Shown: piece by piece, positions 8,532 through 16,127 of the stretch
Numbering within the stretch: position 1 is the stretch's first letter
Layout of the letters: the number at the start of each line of letters is the position of its first letter
Assembly (NCBI GenBank): GCA_964571275.1
Contig: CAZNCQ010000062.1
Span: 1-28,552, forward strand
DNA from: DASRQZ01 sp964571275
GTDB taxonomy: Bacteria > Myxococcota_A > Polyangia > Fen-1088
Reading direction: 5' to 3'
Length of the DNA stretch: 28,552 nucleotides
Position numbers and translations under genes: made by a program
The notes under the pieces: model-generated
Told to the model about the DNA's origin: nothing
What the model saw: only the letters and a program-made list of their open reading frames with translations
Databases searched by the model: none

Positions 8532-9200
8532 TTACCGCTTATAAGTGAATTTCAGCTCGTAGTCGCACAGGTGAAAGGTGTCGCCCTCGTCGATGCGCTT
8601 GTTGTCGATGCGCATGCCCTTGAAGTCGATGCCGTTCGTCGATCCGAGATCTTTGATGAAATACGTCCCGTTGCGCCGGATCACGGCGGCGTGCTTGCGT
8701 GAGATGTTCCCGTCCTTGATGGGCAGGTCCGACGACTTGGCGCCGCGGCCGATGATGAACTGGTCCTTGTCGATGCGATATTTCTGGTTGTCGAACACCA
8801 GGTACAGCGGGGGCGGGCCCGCCGTCCCCGCGTCGGGGACGGGCGCGCCGCGTGGCGGTGGCGGTGGCGAGGACGGCGCCACGAAGTTGACGCCCGGACC
8901 CGGCGTACCGCCCGAGCGTCCGAGCCGGGTCGCGGACGGCGGCAGCGGCGTCGACGGCGTCAGGCGCGGCCGCCCCGGCGGCGCGGGTGGTGGCGGGGGC
9001 GTCGATTCGCCCGCGGCCGGATCGATCTCGTTGACGTCGGTCTGGTACCCGCTCAGCTGCGCGTAGGCGGTCATCGCGTCGCTGATCAGCTCGCCGATGT
9101 CGCGGTCCTGTTCCTCGGCCATGCGCTGGAAGGTCGCCCACAGCACGTCGCTGCACTGGAACTGGCGCAGGCTGCGTTTTCCGTTGGAATCGGACGACAT
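8532..9200 (-). CDS. Ribbon-helix-helix-like N-terminus fused to an FHA domain
   Basis: 222 residues. Residues ~8-52 (RSLRQFQCSDVLWATFQRMA...DIGELISDAMTAYAQL) have the strand-helix-helix pattern of RHH DNA-binding proteins. Residues ~55-130 form a Pro-rich low-complexity linker. Residues 132-222 are a complete FHA phosphothreonine-binding domain: FIIGRG (Gly151-Arg152), NISRKHA (Ser167, His170), DLGSTNG (Asn189) and a final strand LCDYELKFTY. FHA domains read Ser/Thr-kinase signals; no kinase gene is in the window. The stop lies 2 bases before recG and the start 14 bases after the HEAT lipoprotein gene, so it is inside an operon. A role as a phospho-responsive regulator is inference from domain order. 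Confidence 0.88.
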   Translation of the reverse strand: MSSDSNGKRSLRQFQCSDVLWATFQRMAEEQDRDIGELISDAMTAYAQLSGYQTDVNEIDPAAGESTPPPPPAPPGRPRLTPSTPLPPSATRLGRSGGTPGPGVNFVAPSSPPPPPRGAPVPDAGTAGPPPLYLVFDNQKYRIDKDQFIIGRGAKSSDLPIKDGNISRKHAAVIRRNGTYFIKDLGSTNGIDFKGMRIDNKRIDEGDTFHLCDYELKFTYKR

Positions 9201-9214
9201 TCAGGCTCGGCCCT

Positions 9215-10600
9215 TCACGTCTTCTTCTTCAGCGCCTCAGCCACGCGCGAAGCTTCTTTACCGATGGTCTCGCCGCTCGGGAAGCCCTTGAGCGAGGTGC
9301 TGTCGCCGACGATCTTGGCCAGCGCCGGCGCATCGGCGCGCGCCCCGACCTGCTCCAGCGCCATCACCGCGGTCATGCGCGTGAGCGGCGCGTGCGAGTC
9401 GAGCGCCTGGACCAGCGCCGGCCGCGCCGCCGCGCCCAGCTTCTCGATGAGACGCACCAGCAGATCGTCGACGTCGACCTTCTTGTACGCCGCCCCCGCC
9501 GGAAAGGCGTCGAGCGCCGGGACGATCCCTTCGGCCTTCGACGTCGACAGCACGACCTCGAACGCGCGGTAACGGACCAGCTCCTCGCGATCCGACGAGA
9601 TGATCGCCAGCAATCCCTTGCGGGCCTCGAGGCCGCCGATGCCCTCGATGACGCCGAACATCTCGTCGCGCACCAGCTTGTCCGCCTTGGGATCTCCCGC
9701 GACCTTCAGCGCGAACGGCAGCGTCTGGGGGTCGCGGCGCTGGCCGAGCGCGCGCACCGCGTTCGCCGCCTCGTCGCGGTTCGGGCCGAGCGCCTTCTCC
9801 TCGAGAAACTTGGTCGCCACCGGGCCGCCGACGGCGCCGATCGCCTTCCAGATCGACGGCGAGACTTCCTTGTCCTTCGCCTTTTCCTTTTGCGCGCGCG
9901 CGATGAGCGCGGTCGCGCCCTTGTTGCGCGCGCCCTCGTCGCCGACCTTGCCCAGCAGATCCGCCGCCATCGGAAACGACGGCACCGTATCGCCGAGGAC
10001 GTCGGCCAGCATCACGCCGCTGTCGGGCCCGATCGCGGTCAGCACCTTCTCGATCGAGTGACGCCCGTTGCGCAGGTGGCCGGTGCGCAGGTCGTTGGCG
10101 ATCGCCGGCAAGAGCGCGCCGTCGATCTGCTTTTGCTCTTCGGGCGTGGCGTAGCCGCGCACGGAGAAGAGCGCGTCGCGCGCCGCCAGCGACTTGTCGG
10201 GCGACGGGTCCTTCATCGCGACCTCGTCGATCGGCATCAGCGTCTTCAGGATCTCCGAGCGCTCGCCGGCCGGGATCTGCGCCATGACCGTTTCGGCTTC
10301 GTCGGCGCGGCCGATGTCGACCAGGGCCGCCGCCGCCTCGGCGCGCAGCCGTGGAGCGACCGTCGAATCGGCCAGCGCATCGTGCAGCCGCTCCGGCCCC
10401 TTCTGCGTGGTCTTCCAGAGCTGGATGTTGTCGGAGCTCGGCTTCGCGCACGCGCCGGCCACCGCCGCGAGCAACACGACCAGCGCGAGCTCGGAGGGTC
10501 TGAGAACCCTCTCGGGGCTCCCAATTTTGGGCCGGGACGAGGGTGGCCACACGACGGTTCTCACCGACGGAGAATGAACGTGTAGCACAGCTCTCCCCAT
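9215..10600 (-). CDS. HEAT-repeat lipoprotein
   Basis: 461 residues as drawn. A hydrophobic stretch LALVVLLAAVAGAC ends in a lipobox with Cys51, so export and lipidation are predicted. The rest is alpha-helical with HEAT-like units such as LRAEAAAALVDIGRADEA, DEAANAVRALGQRRDPQTLPFAL, LVRDEMFGVIEGIGGLEARKGLL and LTRMTAVMALEQVGARADAPALAKI, i.e. a solenoid protein-binding surface. Start is uncertain: ATG 10600 gives a long 37-residue n-region, while GTG 10562-10564 or 10550-10552 would give more normal signal peptides. A TAACAT box lies 9 bases upstream of the ATG. It is the first gene of the HEAT-FHA-recG-sulfatase run and is divergent from the FadL-like gene. Specific function unknown. Confidence 0.85.
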   Translation of the reverse strand: MGRAVLHVHSPSVRTVVWPPSSRPKIGSPERVLRPSELALVVLLAAVAGACAKPSSDNIQLWKTTQKGPERLHDALADSTVAPRLRAEAAAALVDIGRADEAETVMAQIPAGERSEILKTLMPIDEVAMKDPSPDKSLAARDALFSVRGYATPEEQKQIDGALLPAIANDLRTGHLRNGRHSIEKVLTAIGPDSGVMLADVLGDTVPSFPMAADLLGKVGDEGARNKGATALIARAQKEKAKDKEVSPSIWKAIGAVGGPVATKFLEEKALGPNRDEAANAVRALGQRRDPQTLPFALKVAGDPKADKLVRDEMFGVIEGIGGLEARKGLLAIISSDREELVRYRAFEVVLSTSKAEGIVPALDAFPAGAAYKKVDVDDLLVRLIEKLGAAARPALVQALDSHAPLTRMTAVMALEQVGARADAPALAKIVGDSTSLKGFPSGETIGKEASRVAEALKKKT

Positions 10601-10609
10601 ATCGGTCGG

Positions 10610-10615
10610 ATGTTA
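10610..10615 (-). promoter_or_regulatory. -10-like TAACAT of the HEAT lipoprotein operon
   Basis: On the minus strand GGCTAACAT ends 9 bases before the ATG at 10600. It mirrors GCTAACGT at 10699-10706 on the other strand, so the divergent genes share the GCTAAC core in opposite orientation. Confidence 0.35.
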
Positions 10616-10700
10616 GCCACGCGGCGATCGCAGCGTCAAGGCATTGCGCGGACGGGCATTCCCAGACGCCACGGACGTTGCTGGCGTCGGATCGTTCAGC

Positions 10701-10706
10701 TAACGT
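10701..10706 (+). promoter_or_regulatory. -10-like TAACGT of the FadL-like gene
   Basis: GCTAACGT ends 10 bases before the ATG at 10717 and no Shine-Dalgarno sequence is present. AGCCACGCG (10615-10623) and CGCGTGGCT (10707-10715) add a 9-bp inverted pair around this divergent intergenic region. Confidence 0.3.
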
Positions 10707-10716
10707 CGCGTGGCTC

Positions 10717-12186
10717 ATGAGCCTGCGGATCATCCAGCGGCCGGCGACGCTGGTGGCGTTCGCCACGCTGGCTCTCGCGGCGCGGACCGGCGGGGCGGCG
10801 CCGCTCGATGACCCGTTCGTCGGGGGCGTCGGCTTCAATGGTCCAACGGCCGCGAACCTCGGCGCGGTTTACTGGAATCCCGCCGCGCTCGGCCTGGTGC
10901 GAGGGTTCCAGATGATGATCGCCGGCACCACGCGCGTGTCCACGACCACGGTCCGGCGCACCGGCGTCGACGCTCATGGCGTGCCCGACCTGTCGCTGGC
11001 TCCGCTGCCCACGGCGACCGCGCACGACGTGACCCAGCCGTTGCAGTGGCCGCCCGGCCCCGGCGGGTTCATCGCCATCAGCACCGACGTCGGCGGCGAC
11101 CGGTTCACCCTCGGGTTCGCGGCCTACGAGCCCTACGTCGAGCAGAGCCACTATTCGGTGAACGCCGCCGGCACCGAGCCGACGCGCTACCACCGTCTCG
11201 ACGTCGACCTGCGCAACCTGGCGCTGGTGCCGGCGCTGTCGATCCGCTTCGGCAGCGACTTTCGCGTCGGCGTCGCGCCGGGCTTTCTGTTCTCGACCGG
11301 GCGCCTCAGCTTCGCCGAGCAGACCATGCCTGGCAGCGAGACCCCGGGGACCGACGCGATTTACAACCTCGACTCCGGCCAGTCCATCACCGACGCGCGC
11401 TTCTCGGTCACGCTGGGCGGCGGCATCTACTGGCGGCGCAAGACGGTCGAGTTCGGGCTCGCCTACTCGAGCCGCCCCATCGGCACCGACGTGGGCGGCA
11501 TCGAGGTCGCCGCCGACAAGACGCAGGTGACGCTGCCCAACGGCGGCGGGCCGGTGATCTGCGCCAGCGGCCAGGCCAATCGCTGCGTCTTCGGGGACAT
11601 CGTCTACCAGCTGCCCGACGTCTGGATCGCCGGCCTGGCCTGGCACCCGCGCGCGGGGTTGGAGATCGCGGTCATGGCGCGCTGGATCTGGTTTCACCTG
11701 CAGGACCGTATCGATATCCGGCTGACCAGCCCGGCGTTGCCGACCGCCCTGCCCGACCACATCACGTTCCACCGCGGATTCAAGGACGTCTGGGACACGC
11801 GCGTGCGCGTGGCCTACTGGATCCGCGAACGCTTGCGCGTGGGCGCGGCGATGCGCTTCGAGACCAGCGCGGTCTCGCCCGCCGACGTCAACCCGGCCGC
11901 CGTCGACGGCTTCAAGATCCAGCCGATGGTGATGGCCGAGCTGCGCGTGACGCGCGGTCTATCGTTGACGGGCGGCTACGGCTTCACGTACATGCCGGAC
12001 GTGACCGCTCACCCGTCCAACTTCGACCCGACGGCCGCCGCCGCGTGTATGGCACCCCCGGTCAGCGGCGATCTGTCCAACTCGAACTGCATCAAGCGGC
12101 AGCAGGGCCTGGCGCGGCCGACCGCCGACGGAACCTACGGGCGCACGGAGCAGGACTTCAGCCTGGCGATGACAGTCCGATTTTGA
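10717..12186 (+). CDS. FadL/OmpP1-family outer-membrane protein
   Basis: 489 residues. A signal peptide (MSLRIIQRPATLVAFATLALA... cleaved near GGAAP) is followed by the FadL-type N-terminal region AANLGAVYWNPAALGL, where NPA is the hallmark of the family. Alternating beta-strand segments then fill the protein, which ends in an aromatic residue (MTVRF) as expected for Bam-inserted barrels. FadL proteins carry hydrophobic molecules such as long-chain fatty acids or aromatics across the outer membrane; the substrate here cannot be told. I chose ATG 10717 because it gives a proper signal peptide. The frame is open upstream to 10543, but that would overlap the divergent lipoprotein gene. An M16 peptidase gene starts 5 bases after the stop. 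Confidence 0.88.
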   Translation: MSLRIIQRPATLVAFATLALAARTGGAAPLDDPFVGGVGFNGPTAANLGAVYWNPAALGLVRGFQMMIAGTTRVSTTTVRRTGVDAHGVPDLSLAPLPTATAHDVTQPLQWPPGPGGFIAISTDVGGDRFTLGFAAYEPYVEQSHYSVNAAGTEPTRYHRLDVDLRNLALVPALSIRFGSDFRVGVAPGFLFSTGRLSFAEQTMPGSETPGTDAIYNLDSGQSITDARFSVTLGGGIYWRRKTVEFGLAYSSRPIGTDVGGIEVAADKTQVTLPNGGGPVICASGQANRCVFGDIVYQLPDVWIAGLAWHPRAGLEIAVMARWIWFHLQDRIDIRLTSPALPTALPDHITFHRGFKDVWDTRVRVAYWIRERLRVGAAMRFETSAVSPADVNPAAVDGFKIQPMVMAELRVTRGLSLTGGYGFTYMPDVTAHPSNFDPTAAAACMAPPVSGDLSNSNCIKRQQGLARPTADGTYGRTEQDFSLAMTVRF

Positions 12187-12191
12187 ATGGC

Positions 12192-13700
12192 ATGATAGGC
12201 GCGCGTGAATTCACTCCGTCACCAATCGCCGTCGCTGCCGCAGCGGCGCTGCTCGGTTGCGCGCTCGGTTGCTCGACGATGAAGGGCAGCAAGAGCGGCG
12301 CCGCGCCCAACGCGGCTGGCAGCCCGGCTGCGTCGTCGCCGTCCCCTCTGGCACGTCCGCAGGAGGTGGCGCGCGCGCCGCTCGGCACGCTGACCGCGAG
12401 CAAGTGGCGTTTCGACAACGGCCTCGTCGCGGTGCTGATGCCCGACGCGACGGCGACCAGCATCGCGTATACGACCTGGTTCCGGGTCGGCTCGCGCGAC
12501 GAGGACGAGGCGGCGGGGCAAACCGGGCTCGCGCACCTCTTCGAGCACCTGATGTTCACGCAGACCAGGGGCCAGCCCGCCGGCGCCTTCGACCGCGCGA
12601 TCGAGGCGGTGGGCGGCAACGCGAACGCCATGACCTACTACGACTTCACGGCGTACATCGACAACGTGCCGCCCGGCGAGCTCGCGCGCGTCGCGGGCAT
12701 GGAAGCCGATCGCATGGTCAACCTCGCGCTCGACAAGCGCCAGGTCGACAACGAACGCGACGTCGTCGCCGAAGAACGGCTGGGCTCGGTCGAGGACAGC
12801 GTCGACGGGACGCTCGACGAGCTGATGTACAAGCAGTCGTTCCGCACGCACCCGTACCGGTGGCCCGTCATCGGTTGGATGAAGGACATCAAGGCGGTCA
12901 CCGAAGCCAAGGCGACGGCGTTCTACCGGCGCTTCTACAATCCGGCGAACGCGATCGTGGTGATCGCCGGCCGAATCGACGAGGCGGCGACGCTGGAAGC
13001 TCTCGCGCACGCCTATGGCGGACTCCCGATGATGGCGGAATCGCCGCGTGCCGTGGCGCAGCCCGAGCACGCGCCGGCCGAGGACGTGCGCGCGACGCTG
13101 GTGCGGCCGGTCCCGGCGGACCGACTGGTCGTCGGCTACCCGGCGCCGGGTCTGGCCGACGCCGACCGCGCCGCCTACGAGCTCGTCAACGAGCTCCTGC
13201 TCGGCGGCCCGTCGTCGCGGATTTACCGCAAGCTCGTGGTCGAGCGCGAGCTGGCATCGTCGGCGCGCGGTGACATCGCGCCCACGCGCGATCCGGGCCT
13301 GTACGGCATCTGGGTGCAGTTGACCAAGGGGCACACCGCGGCCGAGGCCGAGGCGATCATCGTCGACGAGATCGCCTCGCTCGCGCGCACGCCGATCCCG
13401 GCCGCCGAGCTCGACAAGGCGAAGGTGCGCCTCGAGACCGAGTTCTGGCGCGAGCTGACATCGAGCCACGGCCGCGCCGAGATGCTGGGGCAGTTCGAGA
13501 TCGCGTGCGGCGACTTTCGCCAGATGTTCGCGCGCGGCGGCGAGTACGCGCGCGTATCGGCCGCCGACGTGCGCGCGATCGCGACCCGCTACTTGTCGGG
13601 ACCGCGCTCGGTCGTGGTGGCGACGCCGCCGGGCGCGGCACCGGCGGGCGGCGGCGGGCAACGGCCGGCCAAGGCGCCGGTGTCGAAGAACCGATCGTGA
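12192..13700 (+). CDS. M16 family zinc metallopeptidase, catalytically intact, lipoprotein
   Basis: 502 residues. The N-terminal hydrophobic stretch ends in LLGC-ALGC, two possible lipoboxes (Cys23 or Cys27), followed by a Ser/Ala/Pro linker, so the enzyme is probably anchored in the envelope. The inverted zinc motif HxxEH is HLFEH (115-119), with the third ligand Glu at ~195 in VDNERDVVAEE, the expected distance. A second M16 lobe follows (PADRLVVGYPAPGLADADRAA...LLLGGPSSRIYRKLV). The start ATG 12192 lies 5 bases after the FadL-like stop. Its stop overlaps the GTG start of the next M16-like gene. M16 enzymes degrade or process peptides inside a closed chamber made of two such subunits. Confidence 0.93.
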   Translation: MIGAREFTPSPIAVAAAAALLGCALGCSTMKGSKSGAAPNAAGSPAASSPSPLARPQEVARAPLGTLTASKWRFDNGLVAVLMPDATATSIAYTTWFRVGSRDEDEAAGQTGLAHLFEHLMFTQTRGQPAGAFDRAIEAVGGNANAMTYYDFTAYIDNVPPGELARVAGMEADRMVNLALDKRQVDNERDVVAEERLGSVEDSVDGTLDELMYKQSFRTHPYRWPVIGWMKDIKAVTEAKATAFYRRFYNPANAIVVIAGRIDEAATLEALAHAYGGLPMMAESPRAVAQPEHAPAEDVRATLVRPVPADRLVVGYPAPGLADADRAAYELVNELLLGGPSSRIYRKLVVERELASSARGDIAPTRDPGLYGIWVQLTKGHTAAEAEAIIVDEIASLARTPIPAAELDKAKVRLETEFWRELTSSHGRAEMLGQFEIACGDFRQMFARGGEYARVSAADVRAIATRYLSGPRSVVVATPPGAAPAGGGGQRPAKAPVSKNRS

Positions 13701-15121
13701 GCGTCAACAGGTTTGCGGCGATTCCCTTTGTTCTCTCTGTCTGCCTCGCTTCCGGGTTCTTCCCGATGACGCCGTCGGCACGCGCAGCGGAAGCGGCGAG
13801 CCGGCCGTCGGTGGTGCGCCAGGCGGGGCCGGCCGGTTCGCTGATGATCGTCGAGACCAACCACGCCATCCCGCTGGTCTACGTCGTGGTCGCCGCGCGC
13901 GGCGGCTCGTCGACCGACCCCCATCACCGCGACGGGCTCACCAACCTGGCGGCGGAGCTGGCGCGCCGGGGCGCGGGAGGCCGCACGCGCGCGCAGATCG
14001 ACGAGGCGCTCGACGGCTTGGGCGCGACCCTCGACGTGGAGACCGATCCCGACTCCGTGCGCTTCGTCGGCCAGGTGCTGGCGCGCAACCTGGATCGGTT
14101 CCTCGCGATCCTCGGCGACATCGTGGTGCGGCCGCAGCTCGGCGCGGCGGAGTTGGAGCGCACGCGCCGCGAGATCGAGGCGCAGATCGACGAGTCCCGC
14201 AACGACGACCAGACGCTGTGCACGCGCTTCTTCACCAAGAACCTGTACGGCGACCATCCCTACGGCCACGCGCCTGACGGATCGCGCGCCGACCTCGAGA
14301 ACATGACAGCCGACGAGGTCGCGGCGCACTTCCGCAGGCAATTCGCCGGCCGGAATCTGATCTTCGCGGCCTCGGGCGACGTCGAGCCGGCGGCCCTGGC
14401 GGCCGAGCTCGGGCGCGCGTTCGCGGGGCTGCGCGAGGGGCCGGCCGAGAAGCAGCCGGCGCTGCGCGTGCCGGTGCCGGCGACTGGCTGGCGCATCCAG
14501 CTGGTCGACAAGCCGGACCGGCAGCAGGCGCAGATCATGTTCGGCCACGCGGGACCGCCGGCGAGCGATCCCGACCTGGTGCCGCTCGAGGTGGCGTTGG
14601 CCGCGTTCGGCGGCCACGGGATGACGTCGACGTTGATGGACGAGGTGCGCACCAAGCGCGGGCTCGCCTACGGCGCCTACTTGAGCCTGTCCGAGCGCCG
14701 CGGCGCGGGCGCCATCAGCGGCTGGGTGTTCTCGGGAAACGAGAAGGTCGTGGCCACGCTGAAGCTGGTGCTCAAGCTTTACTTGAGCTTCATGGAAAAA
14801 GGCCTGGATCCGGCGCGCGTCGAGACCTTCAAGGCGTTTGTCGCCGGATCGTACGCTTCGGAGATCGACGTGCCCGAGCACCGGCTGGACGCGCGCGTCG
14901 GCGCCGAGCTGGCCGGGTTGCCGCCCGACTTCGTCGACACCTACGCCGACCGGGTTCGCGCGGTCACGCCGGCCGAGGTCAACGCCGCGATCGCCAAACA
15001 CGTCCACGCGCGCGACCTGGCGATCACGATGGTGGCGACGGCCTCGGTGATGAAGAAGCTGCTCGTACAGGCGAAGATCAAGGACACGGCCATCGACGTC
15101 GTCGGCTTCGAGCAGGACTGA
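13697..15121 (+). CDS. M16-like protein with degenerate zinc site, partner subunit
   Basis: 474 residues. Start GTG 13697-13699 overlaps the stop of the preceding gene (GTGA), so the two are translationally coupled. The N-terminus is a signal peptide (FVLSVCLASGFFPMTPSARAAEA). The fold is that of M16 (GLTNLAAELARRG, GDHPYGHAPDG, QAQIMFGHAG, MTSTLMDEVRTKRGLAYGAY), but the HxxEH site reads NLAAE (residues 83-87), losing both His and the catalytic Glu. The Arg/Tyr-containing C-lobe motif (RTKRGLAYGAY) that contacts substrate is kept. This matches the known arrangement of heterodimeric M16B enzymes, in which one subunit is catalytic and the other supplies substrate-binding residues. Confidence 0.92.
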   Translation: MSVNRFAAIPFVLSVCLASGFFPMTPSARAAEAASRPSVVRQAGPAGSLMIVETNHAIPLVYVVVAARGGSSTDPHHRDGLTNLAAELARRGAGGRTRAQIDEALDGLGATLDVETDPDSVRFVGQVLARNLDRFLAILGDIVVRPQLGAAELERTRREIEAQIDESRNDDQTLCTRFFTKNLYGDHPYGHAPDGSRADLENMTADEVAAHFRRQFAGRNLIFAASGDVEPAALAAELGRAFAGLREGPAEKQPALRVPVPATGWRIQLVDKPDRQQAQIMFGHAGPPASDPDLVPLEVALAAFGGHGMTSTLMDEVRTKRGLAYGAYLSLSERRGAGAISGWVFSGNEKVVATLKLVLKLYLSFMEKGLDPARVETFKAFVAGSYASEIDVPEHRLDARVGAELAGLPPDFVDTYADRVRAVTPAEVNAAIAKHVHARDLAITMVATASVMKKLLVQAKIKDTAIDVVGFEQD

Positions 15122-15153
15122 GGCTCAGGCGGACATCCCGGGCCGCCAGGTGG

Positions 15154-15159
15154 TATTTT
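15154..15159 (+). promoter_or_regulatory. Extended -10-like TGG-TATTTT before the NUDIX gene
   Basis: TATTTT with TGG directly in front (an extended -10 pattern) lies 9 bases before the GTG start at 15169, in the 47-base gap after the M16 pair. Confidence 0.35.
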
Positions 15160-15168
15160 CAGAGAACC

Positions 15169-15741
15169 GTGGCTTCCTCGAACGACGACCGCCCGCTCAC
15201 CGTGCTCGCCGAGGGCAAGTACTTGCGTTTCCTGAGCGAGGGCGGCTGGGAGTACGTGATCCGCCCGCACTCCACCGGCGTGGTCGTGATCGTCGCCTTC
15301 ACGCCGGCCCGCGAGCTGGTCCTGGTCGAGCAACACCGGGTCGCGGTCCACGGCAGCGTGATCGAGCTTCCGGCCGGGTTGGTGGGCGACACCAGCGCCC
15401 TGCGCGGTGAGCCGCTCGAGACGGCGGCGCGCCGCGAGCTCATCGAGGAGACCGGCTTCGAGGCGCAGCAGATGGTCGAGCTCGGCGCTGGACCGATCGC
15501 GGTCGGCGTGTCGTCGGAGGTCGTGACGTTCTTCCACGCGCTGGGCCTGCGGCGTGTGGGGCCGGGCGGTGGCGACGAGACGGAGGAGATCACCGTGCAC
15601 CTGGTGCCGCTCGCCGAGCTTCGCGGCTGGCTGGCCGAGCGGCAGCGCGCCGGCCGGCTGGTCGACCCCAAGATCTTCGCCGGGCTCTACCTCGCCGCAG
15701 TGAGTGCCGCGGAAGCGCAAGCTGGAACGGGAGCCGGCTGA
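15169..15741 (+). CDS. NUDIX hydrolase, ADP-ribose pyrophosphatase-like
   Basis: 190 residues. NUDIX enzymes cleave nucleoside diphosphates linked to another moiety. The box reads GEPLETAARRELIEETGF: Glu81, Arg89-Glu90 and Glu93-Glu94 are all present. The upstream Gly is displaced by two residues (AGLVGDTSALRGE). The preceding strands VVVIVAFTPARELVLVEQHRVAV and the SVIELPAGLVG segment are those of the ADP-ribose pyrophosphatase (NudF-like) group, so ADP-ribose is the most likely type of substrate. Start is GTG 15169; an extended -10-like box lies 9 bases before it and there is no good Shine-Dalgarno sequence. The stop overlaps the start of the thioesterase gene (TGATG), so the two are coupled. 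Confidence 0.92.
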   Translation: MASSNDDRPLTVLAEGKYLRFLSEGGWEYVIRPHSTGVVVIVAFTPARELVLVEQHRVAVHGSVIELPAGLVGDTSALRGEPLETAARRELIEETGFEAQQMVELGAGPIAVGVSSEVVTFFHALGLRRVGPGGGDETEEITVHLVPLAELRGWLAERQRAGRLVDPKIFAGLYLAAVSAAEAQAGTGAG

Positions 15742-16124
15742 TGGCGCTCATCGCGCTCGACCGCGCGCACGGGCCGTTCGCGTTCGTGTTGCGCTCGATC
15801 GCCACCGGCACGACGACCTGGGAGTACACCGTCGATCCCGTGCACTTCAACCCGAACGGCGTGCTCCACGGCGGCGTGCTGATGGCGTTGCTCGACACCG
15901 CGATGGGGCATGCGGTCTCCGAGATCGTCGTGCCTCAGGGCCGCTTCAACGCCGCCGCTCAGCTGAACATCAATTTCCTGGAGCCGATCCGCAGCGGCGT
16001 GATTCGCGCGCAGGGGACCGTGATCAAGATCGGCAAGCGCCTGGCGGTCGCCGAGGGACGTGCCACCGACGAGGCCGGCGTCGTGGTCGGCATCGCGACG
16101 TCGACGCACACGATCCTGCGCTGA
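15741..16124 (+). CDS. PaaI-type hotdog-fold thioesterase
   Basis: 127 residues. Hydrolyses acyl-CoA thioesters in members of the family. The signature is NPNGVLHGGVLMALLDTAMG, with Asn39, His43-Gly44-Gly45 and Asp52 in the PaaI/YdiI active-site pattern. The second half has the usual beta strands (NINFLEPIRSGVIRAQGTVIKIGKRLAVAEGRA). Length is normal for a single hotdog domain. It overlaps the NUDIX stop by one base and ends 3 bases before the convergent phosphodiesterase gene. Both neighbours are house-cleaning hydrolases, but the substrate is not readable from sequence. Confidence 0.93.
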   Translation: MALIALDRAHGPFAFVLRSIATGTTTWEYTVDPVHFNPNGVLHGGVLMALLDTAMGHAVSEIVVPQGRFNAAAQLNINFLEPIRSGVIRAQGTVIKIGKRLAVAEGRATDEAGVVVGIATSTHTILR

Positions 16125-16127
16125 CGA

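Noticed and set aside
3638..8544. Very long open frames on the plus strand (3638-6250 and 6247-8544)
   Set aside because: They lie antisense to the sulfatase-like gene and recG, have Arg/Gln/His-rich compositions without any domain, and are the usual by-product of third-position GC bias.
10543..10716. Longer start for the FadL-like gene
   Set aside because: It would overlap the divergent HEAT lipoprotein gene and place a signal peptide internally; ATG 10717 gives a normal signal peptide.
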